Assembly (NCBI GenBank): GCA_900472785.1
Contig: UCJH01000020.1
Location: forward strand, 182,096-246,095
Direction of reading: 5' to 3'
Source: Hyphomicrobiales bacterium
Lineage (GTDB): Bacteria; Pseudomonadota; Alphaproteobacteria; Rhizobiales; Rhizobiaceae
DNA length: 64,000 nucleotides
This document shows positions 26,238 through 35,114 of this stretch, one piece after another. Below the pieces are notes generated by a model. It made no database searches. It had not been told where the DNA came from and saw only the letters and a list, made by a program, of their open reading frames with translations. Position 1 is the first letter of the stretch. The number at the start of each line of letters is the position of its first letter. The translations under genes and the position numbers were made by a program.

Positions 26238-27404
26238 TCAAAGCCCGGATGCCTTGGTGAGGTTGACGCGGAAGCGGTCGCGGCGGCGTTGATACCGCCG
26301 CGTCATTTCGGCGCTGGCATGGCCAAGCTGTTTCTGGACATAGCGCTCGTCGACATCCGCTGATGAGGCGAGACCAGCGCGCAGCGAGTGGCCGGAAAAC
26401 CTGAAAGCCCGCTCAAATTCGCTGAGGTCGCCGCGAATTCCCGCCGCTATTGCTGTTCGCTTTACCAGTCGCGCGACCTCCTTATCGTTCAGGCGTTCCG
26501 GTCCGACGGCGTTTCCTTGGCCGGTAACCCGACGGAACAGGGGACCGCGCGCAAGTTTGCCAAATCGGATCCAGGTTTCAGCGGCGATGACAGGGCAGGT
26601 GACGTCGGAAGAACCGCGCCCGATCTCGACTTCGCGCCATCCGGTCTTGCCGCGAAGCGTCACCAGCATCCCCTTGTCGAAGATTTCGATCCAACCGCGC
26701 CCGTCTTCCGTTTGATCGCGGCCGAGGTCGATACCGACGATTTCAGAGCGGCGCAGACCGCCGGCAAAGCCTATCAGCAGCATGGCGCGATCCCGCATGC
26801 CGCGTAGGCTACCGCGATCCCGCATGCCGCGTAGGCTACCGCGATCCAGTGTCTCCAGCATAGCGATCAAGTCTTCGGGCAGAATGGCCTCCTTCTGCCG
26901 GGGAGGGGCGGCGTGCGTGTTGCGGATGCCTGCAAGCACAGTCGCGATCGCGCGGTCGCTGCGATCAAGGGGCGTGCCGCGCTGCGCGCAATTCCAGCCG
27001 ATGGCCGACAGACGTCTCTCAATGGTGGCGACGGAACTGGCTTTCGCGCCGCGCGTGACCGTTCCAGATGCGCATGCCGTGATGTAGAGCCCGACAATTT
27101 GCGGATCGGCCGGAAGGGGCGGAACATTCAGACGCCGGCACCATGCGGCAAAATGCTTCCAGTCGGCGGCATAGGCCTTGCGGGTGTTGATCGAACTCGC
27201 AGCCTCGACATAGTCGCGCGCCCGATCGGCGAGTTGGTCGAGCTGTGGCGGTAGGCAGGTAGCCACCTCCGGGAGAGGTAAGGAGGGGCTGTCGTTCCTG
27301 TCCAGACGCGATACCGAAACACTGCTTCCCACATCTGTGCTGTCAGATGTCGCCGCCCTCATTTGACGGTCGCTTTCACTATTCAGTTCGATGATTTTGG
27401 TCAT
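26238..27404 (-). CDS. tyrosine recombinase/integrase with internal 9-residue duplication
   Basis: This 388-residue protein has an N-terminal SAM-like core-binding domain (NTRKAYAADWKHFAAWC, about residues 74-90) and a C-terminal catalytic domain. The active-site residues can be read: Arg in GGLRRSEIVG, the His-x-x-Arg box in GHSLRAGLA, the second His in LGHASAEMTRRY and the nucleophilic Tyr in RRYQRR. An exact 27-bp duplication repeats the DRGSLRGMR unit just before the first Arg. A perfect inverted repeat (27421-27455) begins 17 bases upstream of the ATG. Beside repABC it may act as a multimer resolvase. A horizontally acquired integrase is the alternative. Confidence 0.9.
   Translation of the reverse strand: MTKIIELNSESDRQMRAATSDSTDVGSSVSVSRLDRNDSPSLPLPEVATCLPPQLDQLADRARDYVEAASSINTRKAYAADWKHFAAWCRRLNVPPLPADPQIVGLYITACASGTVTRGAKASSVATIERRLSAIGWNCAQRGTPLDRSDRAIATVLAGIRNTHAAPPRQKEAILPEDLIAMLETLDRGSLRGMRDRGSLRGMRDRAMLLIGFAGGLRRSEIVGIDLGRDQTEDGRGWIEIFDKGMLVTLRGKTGWREVEIGRGSSDVTCPVIAAETWIRFGKLARGPLFRRVTGQGNAVGPERLNDKEVARLVKRTAIAAGIRGDLSEFERAFRFSGHSLRAGLASSADVDERYVQKQLGHASAEMTRRYQRRRDRFRVNLTKASGL
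26787..26840. repeat. 27-bp exact tandem duplication inside the recombinase gene
   Basis: The 27-bp unit at 26787-26813 is repeated exactly at 26814-26840, followed by 7 more matching bases. It adds nine residues in frame just before the catalytic domain's first Arg. Homologues normally carry one unit, to my knowledge, so this is probably a recent slippage or recombination product. Confidence 0.85.
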
Positions 27405-27420
27405 TTCCCATATAGAGGCG

Positions 27421-27455
27421 ATTACGTCCGATAATGCAAGATTATCGGACGTAAT
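27421..27455. other. lox/dif-like inverted repeat, candidate recombinase core site
   Basis: Two perfect 15-bp arms, ATTACGTCCGATAAT and its inverse complement, flank the 5-base spacer GCAAG. The site starts 17 bases upstream of the tyrosine recombinase gene. This geometry (two arms, short spacer) is that of tyrosine-recombinase crossover sites such as loxP and dif. It could instead be, or also be, an autoregulatory operator. Confidence 0.6.
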
Positions 27456-27964
27456 TATGCTGCGACAGGATGTGTGGTTTTGCCCGTATAATTAACCATA
27501 ACCGCACATGAATGGCTTATTTCCACCACTGCCCGACGCGCTTGATAGGGCGTCGGCAACTGTGGCAACCTTGTTCAACCGGTCGGTGACCGACCGGGCG
27601 GATATCGCTTTCGCCGCAGGATGCGCGGCTGGAACCGAAACGAACAAGCGCTGCGTCTCGTCCTGCAGTGATCTGCTCCAGAGAAAATCCGGGACCGACA
27701 GGAAAAACCTTTCTGATTAAAAAATACTTTCGCTGCGTCGCGATTATAGTCAAGGTGATTGCAAGAGTTCGATACCCTTGTTGCCTGCTTTGAGAATGAG
27801 GCGATCGACAGCCTGTTTCGGAGGGCCGCTTTCAAGGTTATTTTGGATTATACCCCAGTGATTGCAATGGGTGCGGAAGAGGTGCCGTACCTGCGCAGTT
27901 GAGGTCGGAGTCGGGCACTCAAACCCTTGCATCGAAAGTTCGAGACCATGGAGAGAAGATCGGG
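27456..27964. other. gene-poor stretch (~510 bases)
   Basis: Several short frames occur on both strands, but none has a good start context or recognisable product. Composition is more AT-rich near 27720-27860. No transposase remnant or strong hairpin was recognised. Confidence 0.35.
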
Positions 27965-28171
27965 ATGGCGAAGGATATTTTGTCGGTTGCGGCTATGTTG
28001 GTCGCCGCATTCGTCATAAGCGGTGCAATTCTACTCCGGCCAACCGGTTTCGATCGCTGTATCGCGATCATTTCGGCAGACATATACAGCAGCAATCAGA
28101 CTGCGACGCTGGATCCCAGAGATGTCGAGGCACAGGCAGCGCGGACCTGTTCAGGCAACGAGGCTAAGTAG
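27965..28171 (+). CDS. small single-pass membrane protein (hypothetical)
   Basis: The predicted product has 68 residues: a membrane segment (LSVAAMLVAAFVISGAILL) at residues 6-24, then a short polar tail with two Cys. A purine-rich GAGAGAAGATCGGG precedes ATG 27965. It converges on the SUKH gene, ending 10 bases before it. No family recognised; coding status moderate. Confidence 0.4.
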   Translation: MAKDILSVAAMLVAAFVISGAILLRPTGFDRCIAIISADIYSSNQTATLDPRDVEAQAARTCSGNEAK

Positions 28172-28180
28172 CCGAACTGT

Positions 28181-28576
28181 CTACCAACCGAGCCCCGCTT
28201 CGATGGCTGAGATGAAGTGATCAAAGCTTTGGCCGAGAACCCGAACTTCATTTTCCCATGGGCCAGCAAAGACGAACGGGATCGAGATGTAGTGGCTGCC
28301 AATGATTCCATACGCCGTGGGGCCGCCGTTGGAGCCGATTAAAAATCGATCAGCCTGGAGCGCGAAAAGTTCATGTTGATTTAACGACGTAAATTCTCCG
28401 ACGCTCCAGAGGATCAGATACCCTGCGCCGACCTCATCGTTAAAGCCGTTCGAAACACCGAGGAAAAACTTGTAATCATCTGGCAGTTTTATTCCAAGCG
28501 TTGTCTCGCAGGCGTTAATTTCTTCCCCGCTTGCTCCGGGCAACTGGTAGCCATGCCGCAACTTCTCAAGCATCAA
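28181..28576 (-). CDS. SMI1/KNR4 (SUKH) family protein, probable immunity protein
   Basis: This 131-residue protein has the SUKH layout: EEINACETTLGIKLPDDYKF near the N-terminus, the F-L-x-x-S-N-G segment FFLGVSNGFND, a WSVGEF turn and a C-terminal helix (VLGQSFDHFISAIEAGL). Bacterial members often neutralise polymorphic toxins delivered between cells. No toxin gene is recognisable next to it, so it may be an orphan immunity gene that protects against neighbours. The start could be either of two adjacent ATGs. Confidence 0.8.
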   Translation of the reverse strand: MMLEKLRHGYQLPGASGEEINACETTLGIKLPDDYKFFLGVSNGFNDEVGAGYLILWSVGEFTSLNQHELFALQADRFLIGSNGGPTAYGIIGSHYISIPFVFAGPWENEVRVLGQSFDHFISAIEAGLGW

Positions 28577-28772
28577 TAGCCCTCGCTTCGAAGTGAATTC
28601 GGATATTTCAGGCGGCCGGCGGCCTTGGTATCAAACAACGCGCCAATGCTGGCATTAAAGCGGCGCAAGCACGATGAAAATAGGGGTGTCCAATGCTACT
28701 CCGTCAAAAGCGCAGGATCTCCAAAGCTGTCACCTGCCATGTTATAGCGTGGCGCATCGATTGGGAGTCGCC

Positions 28773-29726
28773 ATGCTGAAGAACAACAAGCCTTCTGCCG
28801 CGAAGCGCGCTTTGGGCGCGAAGACGGCGTCTCTCGCCGGTAATCTTCCAACCTATGAGCATATCGTCACGGATGTGAACGAGACCTTCCTGTGGCGGGT
28901 CGATGATTACCCATGGGAGCGAAATGTCTGGAATTTCCATCCGGAAATCGAAATCCACCTTCTCAGGAAGTCGAGCGGCATGGCTTTCGTGGGAGACCAT
29001 ATCGGTGAGTTCCATCCGGGCTACCTTACGGTCGTTGGTCCCAACCTGCCGCACGATTGGGTGACCGCAACGGAGCCCGGTGAAATCATTCCGGGACGGG
29101 ATGTCGTCATTCAGTTCGATCCGACAAGGGTAAAGGCGATTGCGGAGACCTTGCCGGAGTTCAATCAGCTCGATGCATTCTTTCGGCGTTGCGAGCGAGG
29201 GCTGGTGTTTACCGGAGACACCCAAAAACAAGGGGCTGACATGATCGAGAGGATGGGCAGCCTGAAGGGCTTTGCGCGTCTGTCCCTTTTCATTCAGCTC
29301 CTTGACCTCCTGTCATCGTCGGACGAATACGAAATCCTGTCGTCGCCGGAATTTGCGCCGCGGCTCGATTCGGAGACACTGGATGTCCTGCAGCGCGCCC
29401 TCATCTACATTTTCGAACACCTCGCATCCGACATACACATCGATGAAGTGGCCGATCTCGCCGGCATGAGCGAAAGCGCTTTTTCGCGGTTCTTCAAGAA
29501 GAACACCGGCAACAGCTTTACCGATCACGTCAACAAGCTGCGAATCTGGCAGGCTTGCAAACTCCTGTCGGAAACGGAGATGCCGATTACCGATATCTGC
29601 TTCGAGGTCGGCTATCTCAACATATCGAATTTCAACAGGACTTTCCTGAAACAGCACAAGGTCACGCCCTCGGCCTATCGCAAGCTGACCAGCCAGCGGC
29701 GGCCCGTCCGCGCCCTTGAGAGCTAA
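28773..29726 (+). CDS. AraC-family transcriptional regulator (sugar-alcohol operon)
   Basis: From ATG 28773 (GGGAG just upstream) the gene encodes 317 residues: an N-terminal cupin-type sensor (FHPEIEIHLLRKSSG; GPNLPHDWV) and a C-terminal AraC double helix-turn-helix (HIDEVADLAGMSESAFSRFF; PITDICFEVGYLNISNFNR). A longer in-frame start at 28674 lacks homology-like sequence. It stands directly upstream of, and in the same direction as, a sugar ABC operon, so it probably activates that operon when its ligand is present. An imperfect inverted repeat, GCAGAACGAT with ATCGTCTGC (29826-29850), lies before the binding-protein gene. Confidence 0.88.
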   Translation: MLKNNKPSAAKRALGAKTASLAGNLPTYEHIVTDVNETFLWRVDDYPWERNVWNFHPEIEIHLLRKSSGMAFVGDHIGEFHPGYLTVVGPNLPHDWVTATEPGEIIPGRDVVIQFDPTRVKAIAETLPEFNQLDAFFRRCERGLVFTGDTQKQGADMIERMGSLKGFARLSLFIQLLDLLSSSDEYEILSSPEFAPRLDSETLDVLQRALIYIFEHLASDIHIDEVADLAGMSESAFSRFFKKNTGNSFTDHVNKLRIWQACKLLSETEMPITDICFEVGYLNISNFNRTFLKQHKVTPSAYRKLTSQRRPVRALES

Positions 29727-29875
29727 TTCACGCCCGCATTAAAGTACAGATTCGATGCATGGAGCGCGCTAGTAGTCTGCGGCACGGATCGTAGTATCTG
29801 CCTGCGACCAACATCGCTGGGAGGCGCAGAACGATTGGGAGATCGTCTGCGTTAGAGACCTTTAGGAGGACATCC

Positions 29876-31150
29876 ATGATCACCAAATCGCTCGTTTCGA
29901 GCATCGCTATCGCATGCGCAGTTTTTGGCGTCACATCATCCGCAGCCTATGCTGCACAGTGCTCGGGCACCATCCGTGTTCTCGCTCAGCCGCGTGACGG
30001 CCTGACGTTGCTGGAAAGGTACAAGGATGAGTTCGTCAAGCTCAGCGGCGGGGCGGACTTCCAGATCGACTACCTGAACGAAAACGATCGCCGTGCCAAG
30101 ACGAAGGCCGACGCCTCGACCATCGGCAAGTACAATGTGTACTATATTGACGAAGCCAACGTCGCGCTCTTCGCCTCGTCTGGCTGGGTGGCGCCCCTTC
30201 TGGACTATTATCCGAAGGAGAATGATTACAGCGATTTCGATCCCGGTCGCCAGAAAGTCGCAACCTATGACGGCAAGGTCTGGTTCGCTCCGCTGACGGG
30301 CGGCGGCGATCTGATGGTCTATCGCAAGGATCTTCTGGAAGCCGCCGGCATCCATCCGCCCAAGACCCTCGACGAATATGTCGCAGCCGTCGAAAAGCTC
30401 AACCAGCCCGACAAGGGGATCTATGGCACTGCGCTTCGCGGCCAGCGCGGCTCCGGCGCCAATGTCTGGCGGTGGATGCCGTTCTTCAAGGGCTTCGGCG
30501 GCAACTGGTTCGACGGCAAGACGCCGGCTTTCGACAGCGACGCAGCGGTCAAGGCGACGGAAACCTATCTGAAGATCTTCAAATATTCCGCACCGGGCAG
30601 CCAGACAGGCGGTTGGGACGAGGCCGTCGGCGCGTTCACGTCCGGGCAGGTGGCGATGCTGATCGAATCGACGCCGCTGGTCGGCATGGCGCTCGACAAG
30701 AAGTCCTCCCAGGTCGCGGACAAGATCGGCTACCTGCCGCCTCCGACCCCGCTGACCGGCGGCGGCTACGGCCACGGTCTCGCCATCGGCATGAAGGCAA
30801 ACGCCGACGACGCTGCGAAGCAGTGCGCGGGCCTTTTCGTCGGCTGGGCAACGTCGAAGGAAAATGAACAGCGCCGCCTCGAGGAAGGTCAGTTCAGCGA
30901 ACTGAACCGCACGAGCGTCATGACGAGCCCGAAGTTCGCCGAACTCTACGGCCCGGATCTCGGGCAGGCGCTCGCCGAAACCGGCAAGGTCACCGCGGTG
31001 AATTTCTGGCAGAGCCCGCAGTGGCCGGATCTGGGCGACCGCTGGGGGATCATCCTTGAGGAGTTGATCACCGGCACCCGAACCGACGTCCAGGGTGGTC
31101 TCGACGAACTCAACGACTTCGCCAAGGACCTTGTGGCCCGCAGCCAATAG
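29876..31150 (+). CDS. sugar ABC transporter substrate-binding protein
   Basis: The 424-residue family 1 solute-binding protein has a Sec signal peptide ending SSAAYAA, then a typical two-lobed domain (IRVLAQPRDGLTLLERYKDE; VWFAPLTGGGDLMVYRKDLL). A strong AGGAGG precedes the ATG. A perfect hairpin follows at 31174-31197, as expected when the binding protein must outnumber its permeases. The downstream dehydrogenase suggests a polyol ligand such as xylitol, sorbitol or mannitol; this is inferred from context. Confidence 0.92.
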   Translation: MITKSLVSSIAIACAVFGVTSSAAYAAQCSGTIRVLAQPRDGLTLLERYKDEFVKLSGGADFQIDYLNENDRRAKTKADASTIGKYNVYYIDEANVALFASSGWVAPLLDYYPKENDYSDFDPGRQKVATYDGKVWFAPLTGGGDLMVYRKDLLEAAGIHPPKTLDEYVAAVEKLNQPDKGIYGTALRGQRGSGANVWRWMPFFKGFGGNWFDGKTPAFDSDAAVKATETYLKIFKYSAPGSQTGGWDEAVGAFTSGQVAMLIESTPLVGMALDKKSSQVADKIGYLPPPTPLTGGGYGHGLAIGMKANADDAAKQCAGLFVGWATSKENEQRRLEEGQFSELNRTSVMTSPKFAELYGPDLGQALAETGKVTAVNFWQSPQWPDLGDRWGIILEELITGTRTDVQGGLDELNDFAKDLVARSQ

Positions 31151-31173
31151 GCCGAGCGTCCCCCGTTTCGTGT

Positions 31174-31197
31174 CCCGGCGGACTTGTGTCCGCCGGG
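31174..31197 (+). terminator. perfect hairpin after binding-protein gene
   Basis: The arms CCCGGCGGAC (31174-31183) and GTCCGCCGGG (31188-31197) pair perfectly around TTGT. Only TT follows, so partial attenuation or protection of the upstream mRNA is likelier than full termination, since the permease genes follow in the same direction. Confidence 0.6.
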
Positions 31198-31239
31198 TTG
31201 GCTGTCCATCGGCGCGTTCGATCGCCGGAGGGGTAACGA

Positions 31240-32103
31240 ATGAAAACCAAACATATCCTGCCGGCAGTCTTCCTGACGCCTGCAATGGTCATCCTCGCCG
31301 TTCTGGCACTTGTGCCGACCGTCTATGCCGTAGTGATTTCCTTTCAGGACCGGGAGCTGAGCCGACCCGACGGCCAGTTCGTCGGTCTGGCAAACTATCT
31401 GTCCCTTTTTTCAGACAGGCGCTTCATCAATGCCATCCAGGTCTCGCTGAGTTGGGAAGTGCTGACCGTGGTGCTGACGCTGGTGATGGCCATCGGGCTG
31501 GGAATCCTGTTGTTCGAATGCACGACGCCGAAGGTGCGGAATCTGCTCTCTCTGCTATTTCTCGTGCCGGTCATTCTTCCGCGCGTATCCGCCGCGTTTG
31601 TGTGGAAGTTCGCATTTCACCCGCTCTACGGGATCATAACCTATCCCTACAAGGCGCTGACCGGGCAGCCGCTGGACCTGCTTTCCAATCCCCTGACCGC
31701 TCTTGGAACCGTCGCTCTGGTTGACGTCTGGCAGTGGGGACTATTCTTTTCGGTCATCGTGCTGAAGCTGCTGGAGACGTTGCCGCCGCAACCGTTCGAG
31801 GCAGCCAGGCTCGATCACGCCAAAACATGGGAAATTTATGCCTATGTCGCAATTCCCATGCTCAAGGCGCCCCTTATCTCGCTGGCCTTCGTGAAGATGA
31901 TCGAGTCGCTGCGCGCCTTTGATCTCATCTATGTAATGACCCGGGGAGGGCCGGGCATCTCGACAGAGACGCTGGATATGTATGCATTCTCGCAGGGCTT
32001 TATCGAATCCGGCCGTATTTCCTACGCGTCGAGCATGGCGGTTCTGATGATGGTCGCAACGTCGATCGCCTTTACCTTCATCTGGAAGAGGGCAAGGATA
32101 TGA
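31240..32103 (+). CDS. sugar ABC transporter permease, MalF type
   Basis: The 287-residue inner-membrane permease has about six hydrophobic segments and an EAA loop (EAARLDHAKTWEIYAYVAIP). GGAGG precedes the ATG. The stop overlaps the start of the second permease by four bases (ATGA at 32100-32103), showing translational coupling. It belongs to the CUT1 family and works with the binding protein, the second permease and the ATPase at 33983. Confidence 0.93.
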   Translation: MKTKHILPAVFLTPAMVILAVLALVPTVYAVVISFQDRELSRPDGQFVGLANYLSLFSDRRFINAIQVSLSWEVLTVVLTLVMAIGLGILLFECTTPKVRNLLSLLFLVPVILPRVSAAFVWKFAFHPLYGIITYPYKALTGQPLDLLSNPLTALGTVALVDVWQWGLFFSVIVLKLLETLPPQPFEAARLDHAKTWEIYAYVAIPMLKAPLISLAFVKMIESLRAFDLIYVMTRGGPGISTETLDMYAFSQGFIESGRISYASSMAVLMMVATSIAFTFIWKRARI

Positions 32104-32921
32104 GCAATCGCCATATCGGCCGCACCGTTGGCAAGGTCGCTCTTGCACTCGCTGCATTCTCGGCTGTCTTCCCCGTGTTCTGGACGGTGCTCAACGCTTT
32201 CAAGAACCGTGTCGACATCGTCACGCCGACGCCGCTTTTCATTTTCACGCCGACGCTGGACAATTTCGCCTACGTGCTGGGGCGCGACAGTGTCTTCGCC
32301 GGCCTGCTGAACTCCGTGATCATCTCTGGAATGGCCGTGCTGATCGGAACCGTGCTCGGCCTGCCGGCAGCTTACGCGATCGCGCGCTACCCAAACCGCT
32401 GGTCGAAGGATATCCAGTTCTTCGTGCTATCCCTGCGGTTCCTGCCGCCGGTCGCGGTTGCTATCCCGCTGATGGTGATCTGGCTGGATTTCGGCTTCTA
32501 CGACACACGGCTTTCGATGATCATTACCTATACGCTGCTGACGCTGGCGACCGTGGTGTGGCTTAGCGTTCCTGCCTTTTCGCGTGTCCCGAAAGAGGTC
32601 GAGGAAGCGGCGCGCGTCGACGGCTATGGCCCATTCGCAGTCTTCTTCCTTATCGCGCTTCCGATCGCGTCCCGATCCCTGATCGGCGCTGTCGCCTTCA
32701 GTTTCGTGCTCGTGTGGAACGAGTTCCTGATCGCGCTGATGCTGACGACGTCCGATGCAAAGACCCTTCCGATTGTCGCGTCGGAACTGACGCAGCTGGG
32801 CCGCGACGTCCCCTGGGGCATCCTGAACGCATCGGTCGTTCTCCTGTCCATTCCCCCGCTGCTCTTCATCGGCGTTCTCAGCGGCATGCTCAACAGCGCC
32901 TTCAAGCGTAAGTCATCGTAA
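32100..32921 (+). CDS. sugar ABC transporter permease, MalG type
   Basis: This 273-residue CUT1 permease has six predicted membrane segments and a standard EAA loop (EAARVDGYGPFAVFFLIALP). It overlaps the preceding permease by four bases and is followed by the dehydrogenase gene after 13 bases. Length and features are normal for the family. Confidence 0.93.
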   Translation: MSNRHIGRTVGKVALALAAFSAVFPVFWTVLNAFKNRVDIVTPTPLFIFTPTLDNFAYVLGRDSVFAGLLNSVIISGMAVLIGTVLGLPAAYAIARYPNRWSKDIQFFVLSLRFLPPVAVAIPLMVIWLDFGFYDTRLSMIITYTLLTLATVVWLSVPAFSRVPKEVEEAARVDGYGPFAVFFLIALPIASRSLIGAVAFSFVLVWNEFLIALMLTTSDAKTLPIVASELTQLGRDVPWGILNASVVLLSIPPLLFIGVLSGMLNSAFKRKSS

Positions 32922-32934
32922 AGGATTATAGAGA

Positions 32935-33981
32935 ATGGAAGCTCTCGTTCTGGAGCAAAAGGGCGTGCTGTCGCTCAGGGATATCGACTTGCTGCTCGAA
33001 CTTGGCGTCGATGACGTCAAGATCAGGATCCATACGGTCGGCATCTGCGGCAGCGACGTCCACTATTACACACATGGCGCGATCGGACCGTTCGTTCTCC
33101 GCGAGCCCATGGTCCTGGGTCACGAGGCTGCCGGAACGATCGTGGAGGTCGGAGGCAACGTCCAAGGGTTGGCGCCCGGCGATCGCGTCTGCATGGAGCC
33201 GGGCATTCCCAATCTGTCGTCGCGCGCGTCGAAGCTTGGAATTTACAACGTCGACCCTGATGTCCGGTTCTGGGCGACACCGCCGATCCATGGCGTGCTG
33301 ACACCCTACGTCGTGCATCCGGCTGCCTTCACATACAAGCTTCCGGACAATGTCAGTTTCGCGGAAGGCGCGATGGTCGAGCCATTCGCGATCGGCATGC
33401 AGGCAGCGGCACGGGCGCGCATCACGCCAGGCGACGTCGCCGTGGTCGTCGGATGCGGACCGATCGGCATCATGGTGGCGCTGGCCGCTTTGGCCGGTGG
33501 CTGCGCCTGCGTCTATGTCTCCGATTTCAGCGCCGAGAAGCTGGCGATCGCCGGCAGCTACCCCGGGGTCGTCCCCGTCAATATCGGCGAACAGAATCTC
33601 AACGATATCGTTCAGAAGGGCACGGACGGCTGGGGTGCCGATATCGTCTTTGAAGCCAGCGGCAGCGCCAAGGCCTATTCCGGGTTGTTCGATCTCGTCC
33701 GGCCGGGCGGCGCAGTGGTCCTGGTCGGCTTGCCTGTTGAACCAGCTGTGTTTGACGTTTCCGGCGCCATCGCCAGGGAGGTGCGTATCGAGACGGTTTT
33801 TCGATATGCCAATATTTTCGACCGCGCGCTTCAGCTCATTGCTTCCGGCAAAGTCGATTTGAAGCCTCTTGTCACTGAAACCTTCGATTTTGCGGACAGC
33901 ATAAGCGCCTTCGAGCGCGCAGCATCCGCTCGACCCACAGATGTCAAACTGCATATACGGATGAAAGCGCAAGGAAACTGA
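32935..33981 (+). CDS. zinc-dependent polyol dehydrogenase (xylitol/sorbitol dehydrogenase-like)
   Basis: This 348-residue medium-chain dehydrogenase carries catalytic zinc ligands in [10 protein letters not shown] (Cys), GHEAAG (His-Glu) and VEPFAIG (Glu), and a Rossmann GCGPIG motif. It should oxidise a polyol (xylitol to xylulose, or sorbitol to fructose) with NAD+. The structural-zinc lobe has lost its cysteines: where many relatives have a four-Cys cluster, this protein has [19 protein letters not shown]. Zinc-poor relatives are known in the sorbitol dehydrogenase group. It lies between permease and ATPase genes, strongly linking uptake and first oxidation. Substrate not fixed by sequence. 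Confidence 0.88.
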   Translation: MEALVLEQKGVLSLRDIDLLLELGVDDVKIRIHTVGICGSDVHYYTHGAIGPFVLREPMVLGHEAAGTIVEVGGNVQGLAPGDRVCMEPGIPNLSSRASKLGIYNVDPDVRFWATPPIHGVLTPYVVHPAAFTYKLPDNVSFAEGAMVEPFAIGMQAAARARITPGDVAVVVGCGPIGIMVALAALAGGCACVYVSDFSAEKLAIAGSYPGVVPVNIGEQNLNDIVQKGTDGWGADIVFEASGSAKAYSGLFDLVRPGGAVVLVGLPVEPAVFDVSGAIAREVRIETVFRYANIFDRALQLIASGKVDLKPLVTETFDFADSISAFERAASARPTDVKLHIRMKAQGN

Positions 33982-33982
33982 A

Positions 33983-35065
33983 ATGTCGAATATCGTTTGC
34001 TCCAGCGTGGATAAGAATTACGGCGCGATCAACGTCATCAAGGACTTCAATCTCGATGTGGCGGACAGGGAGTTCATTGTCTTCCTCGGTCCGTCAGGCT
34101 GCGGAAAGTCGACATTGCTTCGGATGATTGCCGGCCTGGAGGAGATATCGGGCGGGACAGTGTCGATCGATGGCATGGCGGTGAATGAGCTGGAGCCACG
34201 AGACCGCGGCGTCGCCATGGTCTTTCAGAACTACGCGCTCTATCCGCACATGTCGATTTACGACAACATCGCTTTTGGCCTCAAGCGGATGAAGGTGCCT
34301 AAAGCCGAGATCGAAAACCGTATCAATGCGGTTTCCGCGACGCTGGGCCTGGGCCCGTATCTCTCCCGCAAACCAGCCGAACTCTCCGGCGGACAGCAGC
34401 AGCGTGTCGCGATCGCGCGGGCGATGATCAAGACACCGAAGGTCTTCCTGTTCGATGAACCGCTGTCCAACCTCGACGCCAAGCTCAGGCATCACATGCG
34501 GGTCGAGATCGCCCGGCTTCATCAGAAGCTGCAGACGACCACGATCTATGTGACGCACGACCAGCTTGAGGCCATGACGCTGGCCGACCGCATCGTCCTG
34601 ATGAAGGGTGGTGCGATCGAGCAGGTGGGCTCACCTGCGGAGATCTACGAGAAACCGCGAACATTGTTCGTTGCCGGGTTCATCGGCACGCCGAATATGA
34701 ACCTCATCGACGTGACCGTTGCGCGGGGGGAGTCGGGCTGGCTGCTTCGGACGGAGGGGACCGACATTCATATCAATGGAGACGGCCTCGACTTGAAGGC
34801 TGGACAGGAAGCCGTGCTCGGTATCCGGCCGCCGGATCTGGTGCAGACCGCCTCGGCAGGCGAAAACGTGTTGACCGGAGTGGCTGACCTGATCGAGTTC
34901 CACGGAAACGATGCATTGGTCACCTTCAAATTCGCTGGAAAGGAAATCGGAGCCCTAGTCAAGGCGTCCTCCTGCCCGAAGACCGGTGAACGGGTGACCT
35001 TGTCCTTTGACGAGGCTCGAATCCATCTGTTCGACAAGACGACCGGTCTGACGATGAGAAGGTGA
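33983..35065 (+). CDS. sugar ABC transporter ATP-binding protein, MalK/UgpC type
   Basis: The 360-residue ATPase has Walker A (GPSGCGKST), signature LSGGQQQR, Walker B (VFLFDEP), THDQ switch and a C-terminal TOBE domain. The ATG follows the dehydrogenase stop by one base. It completes the transporter formed by the binding protein and two permeases upstream. No strong terminator is visible before the next gene 50 bases on. Confidence 0.94.
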   Translation: MSNIVCSSVDKNYGAINVIKDFNLDVADREFIVFLGPSGCGKSTLLRMIAGLEEISGGTVSIDGMAVNELEPRDRGVAMVFQNYALYPHMSIYDNIAFGLKRMKVPKAEIENRINAVSATLGLGPYLSRKPAELSGGQQQRVAIARAMIKTPKVFLFDEPLSNLDAKLRHHMRVEIARLHQKLQTTTIYVTHDQLEAMTLADRIVLMKGGAIEQVGSPAEIYEKPRTLFVAGFIGTPNMNLIDVTVARGESGWLLRTEGTDIHINGDGLDLKAGQEAVLGIRPPDLVQTASAGENVLTGVADLIEFHGNDALVTFKFAGKEIGALVKASSCPKTGERVTLSFDEARIHLFDKTTGLTMRR

Positions 35066-35114
35066 GGTAAGCATGGAGGCGATGCGCAGGGTTTTTTAAG
35101 CATCGTTTGATACG

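Noticed and set aside
26238..27404. Recombinase as the integrase of an integrated phage or genomic island
   Set aside because: No phage genes, tRNA target or direct-repeat attachment sites are visible around it; position next to repABC favours a plasmid role, though this is not excluded.
27508..27720. 70-codon plus-strand frame after the lox-like site
   Set aside because: No ribosome-binding site or family; codon pattern looks random.
29936..31285. Long minus-strand open frame (449 codons)
   Set aside because: It lies opposite the sugar-binding-protein gene, is low-complexity R/A-rich, and has no start context.
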